Notes under the pieces: model-generated | Seen by the model: only the letters and a program-made list of their open reading frames with translations | Told to the model about the DNA's origin: nothing | Databases searched by the model: none | Position numbers and translations under genes: made by a program | Part shown: piece by piece, positions 42,053 to 51,022 of the stretch | How the letters are laid out: each line of letters opens with the position of its first letter | How positions within the stretch are numbered: position 1 is the first letter of the stretch | Assembly: GCA_963779225.1 (NCBI GenBank) | Contig: CAVZWW010000002.1 | Coordinates: forward strand, 62,001-126,000 | Direction of reading: 5' to 3' | Source: CAVPCZ01 sp963779225 | GTDB lineage: Bacteria > Bacteroidota > Ignavibacteria > UBA10030 > UBA6906 | Length of the DNA: 64,000 nt

Positions 42053-42172
42053 ATGAAGATAGGCGACGGTGAGACCAGACGGATGAGGCTTGAGATAGGA
42101 GTGGTGGAGGGCGCGTCCGAGATAGCGCGCCTGACTGAGCACATGCAATCAACGTCGGGAGCCGGATCATGA
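42053..42172 (+). CDS. possible 39-residue small protein in the sugar operon
   Basis: Between the isomerase and amidohydrolase genes an ATG (42053) behind AGGGGATC opens 39 codons, and its stop overlaps the next gene's ATG (ATGA). An in-frame ATG at 42035 would add six residues. The sequence (RRMRLEIGVVEGASEIARLT) could form a short helix; no family recognised. It may be a coupling peptide, a relic of a longer gene, or chance. Confidence 0.3.
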   Translation: MKIGDGETRRMRLEIGVVEGASEIARLTEHMQSTSGAGS

Positions 42173-43257
42173 CCGACCAGCCAGCACGACCACTCGCCGG
42201 CAGGTTCAATCCTGAGCCTGTGCTCAGGAGGACCGCTCACATCCCCGAGCAGGCCAGGTTCCCCGTCATCGACGCCCACAACCACCTGTTCGGCGACCAC
42301 CCCGCGCAGGACCTGCTTGCCGTGATGGACCAGGTGGGAGTGACGACCTTTCTCAATCTCACCGGCAACGCCACTCTGCCGTACGAGAAGAACTGCTACA
42401 CGATTCGAAGACGCGCCATCGGCGGCTTCATGAACGATTACGTCAAGGCCCATCCGGGCAGGTTCGCCGCCTTCACCATGGCCGACTTCGCCCGGTGGAA
42501 CGATCCCGTCCTGATCAATGATGATGGCTTTGCCGACCGATGCATCCAGCAGCTGGAGGCGGATGCCGCGGCCGGGGCCTGTGGCCTGAAGGTCACAAAG
42601 GAACTGGGGTTGTATTTCAAGGACGACCGGGGCAACATGCTGCCGGTGGACGACCGGCGATTGTTCCCGATCTGGAAGAGGGCCGGGGAGCTTGGCATTC
42701 CGGTCCTGATACATGTCTCTGATCCGATCGCCTTCTTCCTGCCCGTGGACGAGCGCAATGAACACTACCACACGCTCCTTGAGTTCCCCGGCTGGAGCTT
42801 CCATGGCTCGCATTTCTCGAAGTGGGAGCTTCTGGACCAGCGGAACCGTGTGATCGCTGCGCATCCTCAAACCACGTTCATCCTGCCTCACGTAGCCAAC
42901 AACCCAGAGGATCTCGACTCGGTATCCCGGCTTCTGGACAGGTATTCGAACGCCAACATCGACTTCTCCGCCCGCGTTGACGAACTGGGTCGCCAGCCGT
43001 ACAGCGCACGGGACTTCTTCATCAGGTACCAGGACAGGATTCTTTTCGGGGTGGACATGCCGATCTCTCCTGAGATCTACCGGTTCTACTTCAGGTTCCT
43101 CGAGACCAGGGACGAATACTTTGACTACCCGGATTATATTGGAAGGTGGGGAAGGAACCGCTGGAGAATCTGCGGCCTGCATCTTCCCGATGAAGTTCTC
43201 AGAAAGGTTTACCGTGAGAACGCTCTGCGGCTGATCCGCTGGAATTCGAACCCGTAG
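42169..43257 (+). CDS. amidohydrolase (PF04909, TIM-barrel)
   Basis: 362 residues. An N-terminal metal motif sits in FPVIDAHNHLFGDH, with later ligands in PVLIHVSDPIAF and FILPHVANNPEDL and a terminal Asp in ILFGVDMP, as in amidohydrolase-2 enzymes (decarboxylases and lactonases of the ACMSD/gallate type). The final segment (LPDEVLRKVYRENALRLI) is the standard family ending. In this operon a sugar-lactone hydrolysis or acid decarboxylation step is plausible. GGGAG lies about eight bases before the ATG. No signal peptide. Confidence 0.87.
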   Translation: MTDQPARPLAGRFNPEPVLRRTAHIPEQARFPVIDAHNHLFGDHPAQDLLAVMDQVGVTTFLNLTGNATLPYEKNCYTIRRRAIGGFMNDYVKAHPGRFAAFTMADFARWNDPVLINDDGFADRCIQQLEADAAAGACGLKVTKELGLYFKDDRGNMLPVDDRRLFPIWKRAGELGIPVLIHVSDPIAFFLPVDERNEHYHTLLEFPGWSFHGSHFSKWELLDQRNRVIAAHPQTTFILPHVANNPEDLDSVSRLLDRYSNANIDFSARVDELGRQPYSARDFFIRYQDRILFGVDMPISPEIYRFYFRFLETRDEYFDYPDYIGRWGRNRWRICGLHLPDEVLRKVYRENALRLIRWNSNP

Positions 43258-43298
43258 GAAGGACGACAAGTAAACGAGAGCCTGCCGACCTCATCATA

Positions 43299-45098
43299 TT
43301 ACTTTTTGAAGAACAAGGACTTGTATTCATCCTCCGGGCCTGCTTGCAGAGCATCCTTCAAGGAGAACTGCGATTTTCCGGAGGGAGAGAACTTATTGTT
43401 CTTCCAGACATGCCAATCCTTCTGGTTCTGATTGAACCGGACCGTTTCGCCGGCGGTGTCAAATATCACATTGTCTTCGATAACAAAGCCCTTGCTGCCC
43501 TGGTCCATAAAGATGCCGTTGTTGGGTGAGCCACCGGCATCGGCGGAGCGTTCAACATCGTGGATGAGATTCCCTTTGAGCACGGTTCCCGGTTGAAACC
43601 CGAGGGTATATATGCCACCGCCATCAGCCAGGGATTTCATGACGTTGTGGATATGATTGTATTCCACGGTACATTCACGTTGACTGGTCGGCGTGTCATC
43701 CCAGCGAAAGCCGATCGATATGCCGGTATAGGGCAGGTTCTTCAACAGATTATGGCTGATGCGCGATTGTTGCGAAAAGGCTTCGAAAACGCCGACAGCG
43801 CCCAGATCCTCTGATCCGCAGTCATGCACATAGCAGTTCGAGACAAGATTGCGTCGCGGTATTTCCTCCGCATCCTTCCAGTCATTTTCGAACCACAATC
43901 GAGGCGGGTCAACGGCTTCAGGACGCCAGCCGATCATGATGCCATTTCCACCGATATCAGCAAATTCGCAACCCAAAACTCTATTGTCACAACACCCGGC
44001 TCCCATGCCCAGTCCACTGGAACCCAGATGCAGGAATCTACATTTGACAAAACTGCAGTCTTCTGCAAACTCCAGACGAACGGCAAGAGGCATGGCAAAA
44101 GTGGGTTCAACGCCGTATTTCGTGCCATAGTGGACCGCTTGAATGCCGCAGTAGCCTATTTCCGGAAGTTGCCAGGATGAATAGGCAAAGGTCAGGTTCA
44201 CAAAGTTGAGATTTCGCACACTTGCGCCTTTGCCGCCCTGCAGAACGAGGAGTTCCGCGGCTCGGGGAGCAATGAATTCCTCAATATTCGGATCTTCATT
44301 TTCACCAGCCTGATAGTAGAGAATCCCGTGAGTGCGGTCGAGATACCATTCGCCGGGCACATCAATGAACTCCCTTGCATGCTCCAGGTAGGCTTTGCGA
44401 CCCACGCGCGCCGTCGTCCACTCATGTCCAATCCACCCCATCGAAGTCTTCGTCCCGACACTGTTGGAGCTGACCCCGGAGATGAGCCCCCGCGCGATCG
44501 ACCAATCATGCAGAACCACCAGTTCCGCGTTTTGCACAGAAGGAGAAAACACGGGCAAGTCGCTTTCAAAAGCAAACCTCTTGACATCGTCCGAGACTGT
44601 TTTGATCGTCAGCATTCCGGGTTGATTCGGGAAGCGGCTACGGGGTAACGCACGACCGTTAACAAAGAGTTGTCTGAACCACCATTTCCCCTCTCTGACA
44701 TCCGGCAATTCGGTTGTCCACAGGTTCTTCTCGCCTTTTCGCCAGCCCTTGATGTGCCGGCCGCCCATGAAAACCGGTTGACTACCCGGATCGGCCGTGA
44801 CGGTGATTGAATACTTCGGGCTGCCTGCCTCTCTATCCGTAAATACAACGGCCCGATCCACAACATACACACCTTCCCGCACCAGAATCCGCACATCCTG
44901 CTGCAAGGGGCCCTTCTCACGAATGGCATCGGCGGCGCGTTGAAGTGTAGCAAAGGGTTTTGCCCGGGTGCCCTCATTCGCATCACTGCCATCCGCTGCT
45001 ATGTAAAACTCCGTCTGCAGCATATCCTGCTGTCGACACCCCTGATAAATGCCGATCAGAAATACGATCACGAGGATAGAAACAATGGCCCTTTTCAT
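43299..45098 (-). CDS. secreted right-handed beta-helix lipoprotein, GH141-like
   Basis: 599 residues. A lipoprotein signal ends at IYQGC. The mature N-terminus (FYIAADGSDANEGTRAKPFATLQRAADAIRE) is the DUF1565-type start of secreted beta-helix enzymes; the body (KWWFRQLFVNGRALPRSRFPN, then HDCGSEDLGAVGVFEAFSQQSRISHNLLKN) resembles the GH141 group, which includes an alpha-L-fucosidase of rhamnogalacturonan-II degradation. This fits the convergent operon, which encodes a fucose-isomerase-like protein, a kinase and an aldolase, so it may supply the sugar. The assignment is from memory of the family, not a search. AAGGAAGCTC precedes the ATG. Confidence 0.75.
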   Translation of the reverse strand: MKRAIVSILVIVFLIGIYQGCRQQDMLQTEFYIAADGSDANEGTRAKPFATLQRAADAIREKGPLQQDVRILVREGVYVVDRAVVFTDREAGSPKYSITVTADPGSQPVFMGGRHIKGWRKGEKNLWTTELPDVREGKWWFRQLFVNGRALPRSRFPNQPGMLTIKTVSDDVKRFAFESDLPVFSPSVQNAELVVLHDWSIARGLISGVSSNSVGTKTSMGWIGHEWTTARVGRKAYLEHAREFIDVPGEWYLDRTHGILYYQAGENEDPNIEEFIAPRAAELLVLQGGKGASVRNLNFVNLTFAYSSWQLPEIGYCGIQAVHYGTKYGVEPTFAMPLAVRLEFAEDCSFVKCRFLHLGSSGLGMGAGCCDNRVLGCEFADIGGNGIMIGWRPEAVDPPRLWFENDWKDAEEIPRRNLVSNCYVHDCGSEDLGAVGVFEAFSQQSRISHNLLKNLPYTGISIGFRWDDTPTSQRECTVEYNHIHNVMKSLADGGGIYTLGFQPGTVLKGNLIHDVERSADAGGSPNNGIFMDQGSKGFVIEDNVIFDTAGETVRFNQNQKDWHVWKNNKFSPSGKSQFSLKDALQAGPEDEYKSLFFKK

Positions 45099-45508
45099 GA
45101 GCTTCCTTTTCTATCTGACATCAATCCAGGAACAGCGCCGATTCATCCTTTGGATGGACATGCGAAAGATGTACGGATTGTCGATCAAGGGGACGGAGAC
45201 GTCCCACGACGTTTCAGGCTGACTTCTTGAGCTCATATCGTGCAATCCTCTTGAGTGTTGGCCCCTCTGCGTCAGTTGCAGCTGGTGCTGCCCCGAGCGA
45301 CAACGACACAAATCCAGCGCGAAGTTCTGAGCATTGCAGGATGATCTGTCGGTGCCCCAGGCTCATTGCTGATCCGGATCCTCTTGCCGACGTCAACGCC
45401 GAATGGGTTCCCGTGGAGGCTGGTCACTTCAAAGCTGGTGAATGGGAATGGAAACGAGAGACATCACTTTGAACACGTAGTATGGTGGCGAAGCGGAGGC
45501 TTCTCCGG
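45099..45508. other. 410-base gap with possible decayed coding sequence
   Basis: On the minus strand one frame reads FTSFEVTSLHGNPFGVDVG and a neighbouring frame reads LGHRQIILQCSELRAGFVSL through GPTLKRIARYELKKSA and a stop (45214-45216). Joined, they look like the C-terminal part of one frameshifted protein, possibly an enzyme beta-domain, but no family is recognised. The rest should hold the promoter of the gene at 45098. Confidence 0.3.
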
Positions 45509-46459
45509 CTAGTAGTTTTCCTCCGTTGCCCAGCTTCTCCATGCCTTGTTGTCGTCGCTGAGCACCTTGTACAGCCACGGCCTCCGTTCGCCGAAATAGA
45601 CCTTCTTCCACTCCGCCTCACCAAACACACCAAGGTCTTTGGTGATGCGCGGTCGTGCGAAAGGAACTGTGACAACGAGGATATCCTTTGCATCCTTTGC
45701 CGCCTGGGCGGTGACGCGGCCCTCATAGTCGATCACACACGTCCCGGAGAGTACTCCCGGTTCGCCCGGGTCATGTGGGCGGGCCCACCCGCAGGAGGCC
45801 ACATACACACATGCGTCGAGTGCGCGCGCCCGCGTCCGCAAATCGAACTGATCCCCGTTCTGCTTGATGGAGATCACATGCGGAAAGATGAGCAGCTCGG
45901 CTCCCAGCAGACTGTACACCTGTGCGGGCTCAGGCGTGATCGTGTCATAGCAGATCATGATGCCGACCTTTCCGATATCCAGGTCAAAGACCGGCCATTC
46001 ATTTCCCACGGTGACTTTCTGTGTTTCAATCACGGCGCGCGGCTCATGGGTCTTGTGATAAACGCCGACCAGTTCCCCCTTTCTGCCGAACACCGCCGCA
46101 CTGTTGTAGATCTTCCCGCGTTCTTTTTGAATGAACGGAAAGACGATATAGCAGTTATAGCGCCCGGCCTTCTTGCTGACTTCAACCAGCTCGGGAGAAT
46201 CCAGGCCGATTGCCGCCTCCGCATACGTCACATCCACCCCGGGACCGTAGTTCACGCCTTCCGGCAGGATGATCATATCCACCTGCAGTTTCCCTGCTTC
46301 GTCGATTGCCTCCAGCCCCTGGGCGAGATACTGCCGCCAGTCCTGCGTGGGCGTGCCCACGAGTTGCACCAGGGCCAATCGGGCCGGCTTCGGCGTCGCC
46401 GCAGAATGTGTCATGGTTGTCATGAGAAGAACGGAACAAAGAACCAACGGTCTGATCAT
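45509..46459 (-). CDS. secreted carbon-nitrogen hydrolase (nitrilase superfamily)
   Basis: 316 residues with a signal peptide (IRPLVLCSVLLMTTMTHSA). The catalytic triad is complete: E67 (IILPEG), K136 (YHKTHEP) and C170 (IMICYDTITPEPAQ). The family hydrolyses nitriles, amides or carbamoyl groups; export to the periplasm is less usual and suggests a scavenged amide as substrate. AGGAGCGCATC precedes the ATG. It stands alone between the GH141-like gene and a T9SS pseudogene. Confidence 0.9.
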   Translation of the reverse strand: MIRPLVLCSVLLMTTMTHSAATPKPARLALVQLVGTPTQDWRQYLAQGLEAIDEAGKLQVDMIILPEGVNYGPGVDVTYAEAAIGLDSPELVEVSKKAGRYNCYIVFPFIQKERGKIYNSAAVFGRKGELVGVYHKTHEPRAVIETQKVTVGNEWPVFDLDIGKVGIMICYDTITPEPAQVYSLLGAELLIFPHVISIKQNGDQFDLRTRARALDACVYVASCGWARPHDPGEPGVLSGTCVIDYEGRVTAQAAKDAKDILVVTVPFARPRITKDLGVFGEAEWKKVYFGERRPWLYKVLSDDNKAWRSWATEENY

Positions 46460-46620
46460 GATGCGCTCCTGCTTGTGTATTCCGTGGGGTCTGGTTCATC
46501 CCCGCTTCCCCTTTGCCGGGGAGAACGTATCAACTTGCCTGGGAGCGAGCTCTTGCCGCTTCCTGGTTCGGGCACTCTAAATAAGGAGAAAAGCCGCAGA
46601 TGCTCCGCCCCACCAGGTCC

Positions 46621-48348
46621 TCATCGCACCAGCAGAAGTCTTTTCGTCTGCGTGTACCCGCCCGCCGTGATCCGGTAGAAGTAGACGCCGGAGGCAAGGT
46701 TCCCCGCATCAAACCGGAGCCTGGTGATATCCCGCTTCCTGGAATGCGTTCACCAGCTGCGTGACTTCCCCGCCGAGGGGGGTGGTGACGGTCAACCGCA
46801 CGTATGACGCAGCCGGAAGCGTGTAACCGATTGTTGTCGACGGGTTGAATGGATTCGGGAAGTTCTGATCTAACGCAAAGGCCGATGGTCCCCGGGCCGG
46901 TGGCGTGGATGTCACCCCTCCCAGGTCCATGCGGACCGGATCGGACAGGTGGACGGTTCCATCGAGGTCAATCTGACGAAGCCGGTAGTACCAGACACCC
47001 GCTCCCACCCCGCTGTCGACATACGCGTATTCCTGCGGCATGACCGGTGGTTCCATGTCCCGCCACGAAGCTGCCGGCCAGCAACGAGAACGCCTCCGGT
47101 GCACGCGGAGCCCTCTCCACTTCGAAGCCATAGTTCTCCGTTTCGCTCAGCGTGTGCCAGACAAGCCGGACTGTTGTCAGGTTCATTTGCTCTCCGACAA
47201 AGCCGGCAAGCTGAACCGGGAGTGGATCGCCTGGAGGACCCACGCGTACTTCGCCGAATGTGGCATCGACATGGTGAGCGAGAAGCAGGAGCGATCCGTG
47301 GCTCGCGACGACCGGGTTAAGCAGTGTATGTCAGGTCCCAGGTGCCCGGCTCCGGGTCGGCTTGATCCCAGACCTTCAATCCATAGACGTCCCCCTGCGG
47401 GCGTGTCTCGACACTCATCCTGAACATGTGCGTCACGCCCAGCGGGATGGTTTTCCCGCTCTCATCTGCCGCATGCTGCCAGAATTCGAGCCGCTCACCG
47501 CCATCGGCCGGCAAATTGTACGCGTACATGCCGAGCAGACCGCACGGATTCCAGCCGCTCTTCGGCTGCCACCCGGAGACGGGATCATCCGTATGTCCCG
47601 TCCAGCGAAAGAAGATGCCCACGACCGGACAGCCGCTGGTGGGTGTGTAGCCGGCCGGATCGACGCTGTGGATGGTGATCGGGACGAGGACCTCGTAGTT
47701 CGTCCAGGTTCTGTCGCCGATGGCAACGAGTCTGTCGTATCCGATCTGTTCCGTACGCAGCCCGCCACCGGTCAGATACCAGCTGCCGTCGACCACCTGC
47801 GCCGCGGCGAGCACATCACTGTAGGAATCCCAGGCGACCGTCGTCGGGAACGACCAGGTCACGTCGTGGGCAAGGACGATGACCGTGTCCACCGTTTCAT
47901 TGGAGAGTTCGTCCGTTGCGGTCACAAGAACGATGTTGGAATCGGGGGCGGGATTCAGGTCGGAAAGCGAGAGATCGATATTGAAGTCACCCGCTCCGAC
48001 CAGGCGACGAGTATCGGGGCCGATAGAGAGCGAAATCTGGCTTCCGCCGTTGAGAGAGTAGGTGAGGGAACTGACCACATCCGGATCAATGACGTTGCCG
48101 AGGACATTAATCCAGTCCTGGGGAAGCCCATTCTGTCCGAATTCCTGTCGGTGTCCGTAGAGGAAGGTCACGGTGGGACCCGCATCCAGGCCTGACGTGG
48201 TCTGCGGTGATCTGGAAACGATCTCCGCTGATTGGATGGGGCCACCCGCCGGCTGCTGTCCGAAAGCGGTGGCTGGCTCGCCCGACCCTCGAATGACCGT
48301 CGCGGCGCCTATGAAGGCAAGCAGGAGAATATGCACTACGCTTCGCAT
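46621..48348 (-). pseudogene. frameshifted T9SS-exported protein
   Basis: Four stretches in shifting frames form one protein. ATG 48348 opens a signal peptide (RSVVHILLLAFIGAATVI) and a 340-residue domain (YEVLVPITIHSVDPAGYTP, PVVGIFFRWTGHTDDPVSGWQPKSG, LKVWDQADPEPGTW) that stops at 47317. The next frame continues LNPVVASHGSLLLLAHHVDA and VQLAGFVGE; a third resumes PQEYAYVDSGVGAGVWYYRLRQ and carries QNFPNPFNPSTTIGYTLP; a fourth gives LRFDAGNLASGVYFYR and TKRLLLVR. Shifts are near 47322, 47045 and 46725. Three independent frameshifts point to decay, although assembly errors could add to it. Confidence 0.8.
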
Positions 48349-48742
48349 GATGGTGAACTCATCTCTTGTTGCGTGGCCGTCGGGCAGGAGCGACTTTCTG
48401 CTCGTGGATTTCGGAGACATTCCAGCACGTCTATAAGGTATGGAATTGCCGTCTCGCTCGCAAGGATACGCGACGGATGGCGGGGCTGTGGAAGACCCCG
48501 GGGAACGAATCAGTCCTCGCAGACCCCGTCGGCGGTGTCGCAGAAATAGTTGTGTATCTCAGTTCTTAAGCGTAGCTTTACCAGGACTAATAGTACATCA
48601 ATGTTGTACTCGCATGTTCCGATCACCCTTCCTGCGCCGGGAATAGTCAACGGAATTGAACCGGTCCCCGTAGAAAGCACAGGCCTGGCAACTGCATTCA
48701 ATGATACCAGCCCGACGGAACAACGCCGGACATGGAGCCCAA
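48349..48742. other. 394-base divergent intergenic region
   Basis: Upstream of both the T9SS pseudogene and the outer-membrane protein gene. Frames on both strands lack motifs. Presumably promoters only. Confidence 0.4.
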
Positions 48743-49741
48743 ATGCCAATGCATGTTCACAAAGTCGGACGATTTGCCGGAATACTCCCTCGTCTGCGTC
48801 CACAATCCATCAAAGCGGATTTGCGAAGCCGAGAAAGACGCCTCGGGTCAGCCGGGTGCGTGATGTGTCTCGTGTTTTTCGCCTTGCCGGCACTGGCACA
48901 GGATCTTGATCCACGGGCGTATGCGAGAGTACCCGTTGATATGTCACTCATCGTTGCCGGTTTCAACTATACCTACGGTGGGGTGCTGCTTGATCCAACG
49001 TCCCCAATTCAGGATCTGCAGGCAACGATCGAGTCACCGATGCTTGGAGTCGGACGCTCGTTCAGTCTTTTTGGACTCACTTCACAGGGATTTGTCGCAT
49101 TGCCGTATTCCTGGGCACAGGCATCGGGCACAGTCTTTGGCGACGATTCGAGTATTACCCGTTCCGGTCTGGGCGATACGCGCCTTCGCATATCCACACT
49201 GCTGTTTGGTGCTCCCGCAGTCACGCGGGAAGAGTTTGCAAGATCTTCACCTCAGACTGTACTGGGTGCAAGTCTCACGGTCATTGCACCCACGGGGCAG
49301 TACTATAGCAACAAACTCATTAATCTTGGTTCTCACCGATGGTCATTCAAACCCGAGCTGGGATTGTCTCACGCGGTGAGCAACCAATGGTTCATTGATG
49401 TGTACGCAGGAGTCTGGCTCTTCACGAACAACGGCTCCTTTTACCCGGGAACTTCGGTTCGCAGTCAGAATCCCCTCCTCACTTTCCAGACACACGTGAG
49501 TTACAATATAGACCCCTTCATGTGGGCAGCCATCAATTTCACATATTACACGGGAGGTCAGTCTTCCGTGAATGAGTTTTTCAAAGATGACCGGCAGAAC
49601 AACACGCGGGTTGGGGCAACGCTCAATCTTCATGTTGGCAAACTGGGCGCGATAAAAGTTGCCTACAGTACCGGGGCAATCATTCGACTCGGTGCCAACT
49701 TCTCATCACTTTCCCTGGCATGGCAGATGGTGTTTTTCTAA
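48743..49741 (+). CDS. outer-membrane beta-barrel protein (MetA/phenol-degradation-like, PF13557)
   Basis: 332 residues from ATG 48743, which follows GGAG at good spacing. The first 38 residues are unusually long and basic (RLRPQSIKADLRSRERRLGSAG) before the signal's hydrophobic core (VMCLVFFALPALAQ); a shorter start at a TTG near 48821 is possible. The rest alternates as a beta-barrel: GLGDTRLRISTLLFGAP, TVLGASLTVIAPTGQYYSNKLINLGSHRWSFKPELGLSH and the final LSLAWQMVFF with its terminal Phe. These match the MetA-pathway/transporter family of channel-like proteins. Specific cargo unknown. The stop overlaps a decayed pckA fragment on the other strand. Confidence 0.83.
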   Translation: MPMHVHKVGRFAGILPRLRPQSIKADLRSRERRLGSAGCVMCLVFFALPALAQDLDPRAYARVPVDMSLIVAGFNYTYGGVLLDPTSPIQDLQATIESPMLGVGRSFSLFGLTSQGFVALPYSWAQASGTVFGDDSSITRSGLGDTRLRISTLLFGAPAVTREEFARSSPQTVLGASLTVIAPTGQYYSNKLINLGSHRWSFKPELGLSHAVSNQWFIDVYAGVWLFTNNGSFYPGTSVRSQNPLLTFQTHVSYNIDPFMWAAINFTYYTGGQSSVNEFFKDDRQNNTRVGATLNLHVGKLGAIKVAYSTGAIIRLGANFSSLSLAWQMVFF

Positions 49742-49945
49742 GTGGGTGCCATCGGCATGACCGGCGCACCGATGCAGGTGCTGAATGTCGCCTTAGGTTC
49801 CGTGACCCCCTTCTCCGTCCCGGCGACCTTGGCGGTATAGCCGGACAGGAAGTGGTACATGGCCTGTTCTGCGGTCAATCTGGCAATCGTGGGAAGGGTG
49901 CCGAAGCGACGTCCGCTGTGAGCATGATGAGGCTCTTCAGCAGAC
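49738..49945 (-). pseudogene. fragment of ATP-type phosphoenolpyruvate carboxykinase
   Basis: On the minus strand RFGTLPTIARLTAEQ, AMYHFLSGYTAKVAGTEKG and VTEPKATFSTCIGAPVMP reproduce a highly conserved internal block of ATP-dependent PEP carboxykinase. Just upstream, in another frame, SLIMLTAD supplies the preceding conserved strand, so a frameshift splits the block near 49925. A TAG at 49738-49740 ends it about 110 residues before the normal C-terminus, and the N-terminal 350 or so residues are absent. A clear gene relic with no remaining function. Confidence 0.85.
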
Positions 49946-50037
49946 CATGCCGATGACGGAAGGACCGGGGCTTGGCCCGGAAGGGTTGCCCGGGGAGGGA
50001 AGATCCGGTCAGGCGATGCAAGCCCGACAACGGTTGC

Positions 50038-50892
50038 TCATTCGTACACCGGGGAGGCACCGTACTTTCCCGCGGCCCAGAGTGTAAGAATCGAGGTGAT
50101 CCCGGCGATCGCGCGCTTCTCATCCTCTTCATGGATGACAAGACCGTATGTGTCCGCGACGAAATGGAGGTTCTGCAGCACTCGGAGCGCCTCAGATCGG
50201 TTGATCGATCCGTGCCAGTAGTCCACCTGCTCGAGAATCATCCCGTCGTGCCTTCGGAAAAATTCCCCCAGAGAAAAGACCCTCCGGCTGAGTGAGGTTC
50301 TTGGTTTGGCGATCGAGGTAAGATCCACGAGGTACTGATCCCACAGCCTGGCGAGAGTCCGGTGCTCCGGCCTCCGGAGATATCTGGCACGCGCCAGTGA
50401 GAACCGGGCTTTGGTTTGAAGACGTGCCCTGGGGACAACAGGATGGAGATCGTACACCGTCTCCCGGTGATCCTTGTCCAGATCGTCTTCCAGGTGGTAC
50501 ACCCACCGGCTCTTGAGTTCTCCCCACGTCAGGATCGTGAGCACCGCCTTGTCATGACTGTCCAGCGCGATGAAATGCCCGCGTTCTGACTTGACGATGG
50601 CGATCCAGTGGGTCCAGTCGTAGATACAAATGAGGGAAGGAATCCCCCGGCGAAGATAGGTGAGGAGTTCGCTGCGTGCCCGTTCTGCCAGGTGGCGGCG
50701 TATCATCGGGAGGTCGCAGTTGTAGTGTCGTGCCGCGCGGGCGAGTTGAGTCTCATCAGTCCCGTAGTCGGACCGAGCCCCCGCAATTCTGGTGATTGTC
50801 CCCTCCCTGGCAAAGATCCCGAGAGCGATCAGAGCATGTTTCAACGCGAACGGACCACACTGCCAGAGATTTGGTTGGGGGCTGATGCCCAT
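50038..50892 (-). CDS. C39-like cysteine peptidase domain protein
   Basis: 284 residues from ATG 50892; TTG codons at 50928 and 50958 are other possible starts and no ribosome site is convincing. The first 125 residues are a papain-like C39 domain: C12 in LWQCGPFALKHAL with the oxyanion Gln beside it, H95 in WTHWIAIV and D111 in IALDSHD. Unlike bacteriocin exporters there is no transporter attached. The remaining 160 residues are basic and helical, ending in a helix repeat (HGSINRSEALRVLQNLHFVAD). It is divergent from the ATP-grasp gene at 51023 with a 130-base gap, suggesting a shared promoter region and joint function. Confidence 0.8.
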   Translation of the reverse strand: MGISPQPNLWQCGPFALKHALIALGIFAREGTITRIAGARSDYGTDETQLARAARHYNCDLPMIRRHLAERARSELLTYLRRGIPSLICIYDWTHWIAIVKSERGHFIALDSHDKAVLTILTWGELKSRWVYHLEDDLDKDHRETVYDLHPVVPRARLQTKARFSLARARYLRRPEHRTLARLWDQYLVDLTSIAKPRTSLSRRVFSLGEFFRRHDGMILEQVDYWHGSINRSEALRVLQNLHFVADTYGLVIHEEDEKRAIAGITSILTLWAAGKYGASPVYE

Positions 50893-51022
50893 GGATGGAA
50901 TCAGAGATTGTTGGGGAAGAATACCCCTCAAGCTAGAGAAAGTTCCTGCAAGACGCAACGAGAAAAAGGTTGCCTTTCCCGGCTGATCTCACCATATTTC
51001 TGTGCCTACAAGGAGTTGCCTC

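Noticed and set aside
41962..43269. Long antisense open frame of over 400 codons opposite the amidohydrolase
   Set aside because: GC-rich coding DNA leaves the opposite strand open. The frame has no motif, and the plus-strand gene is clear.
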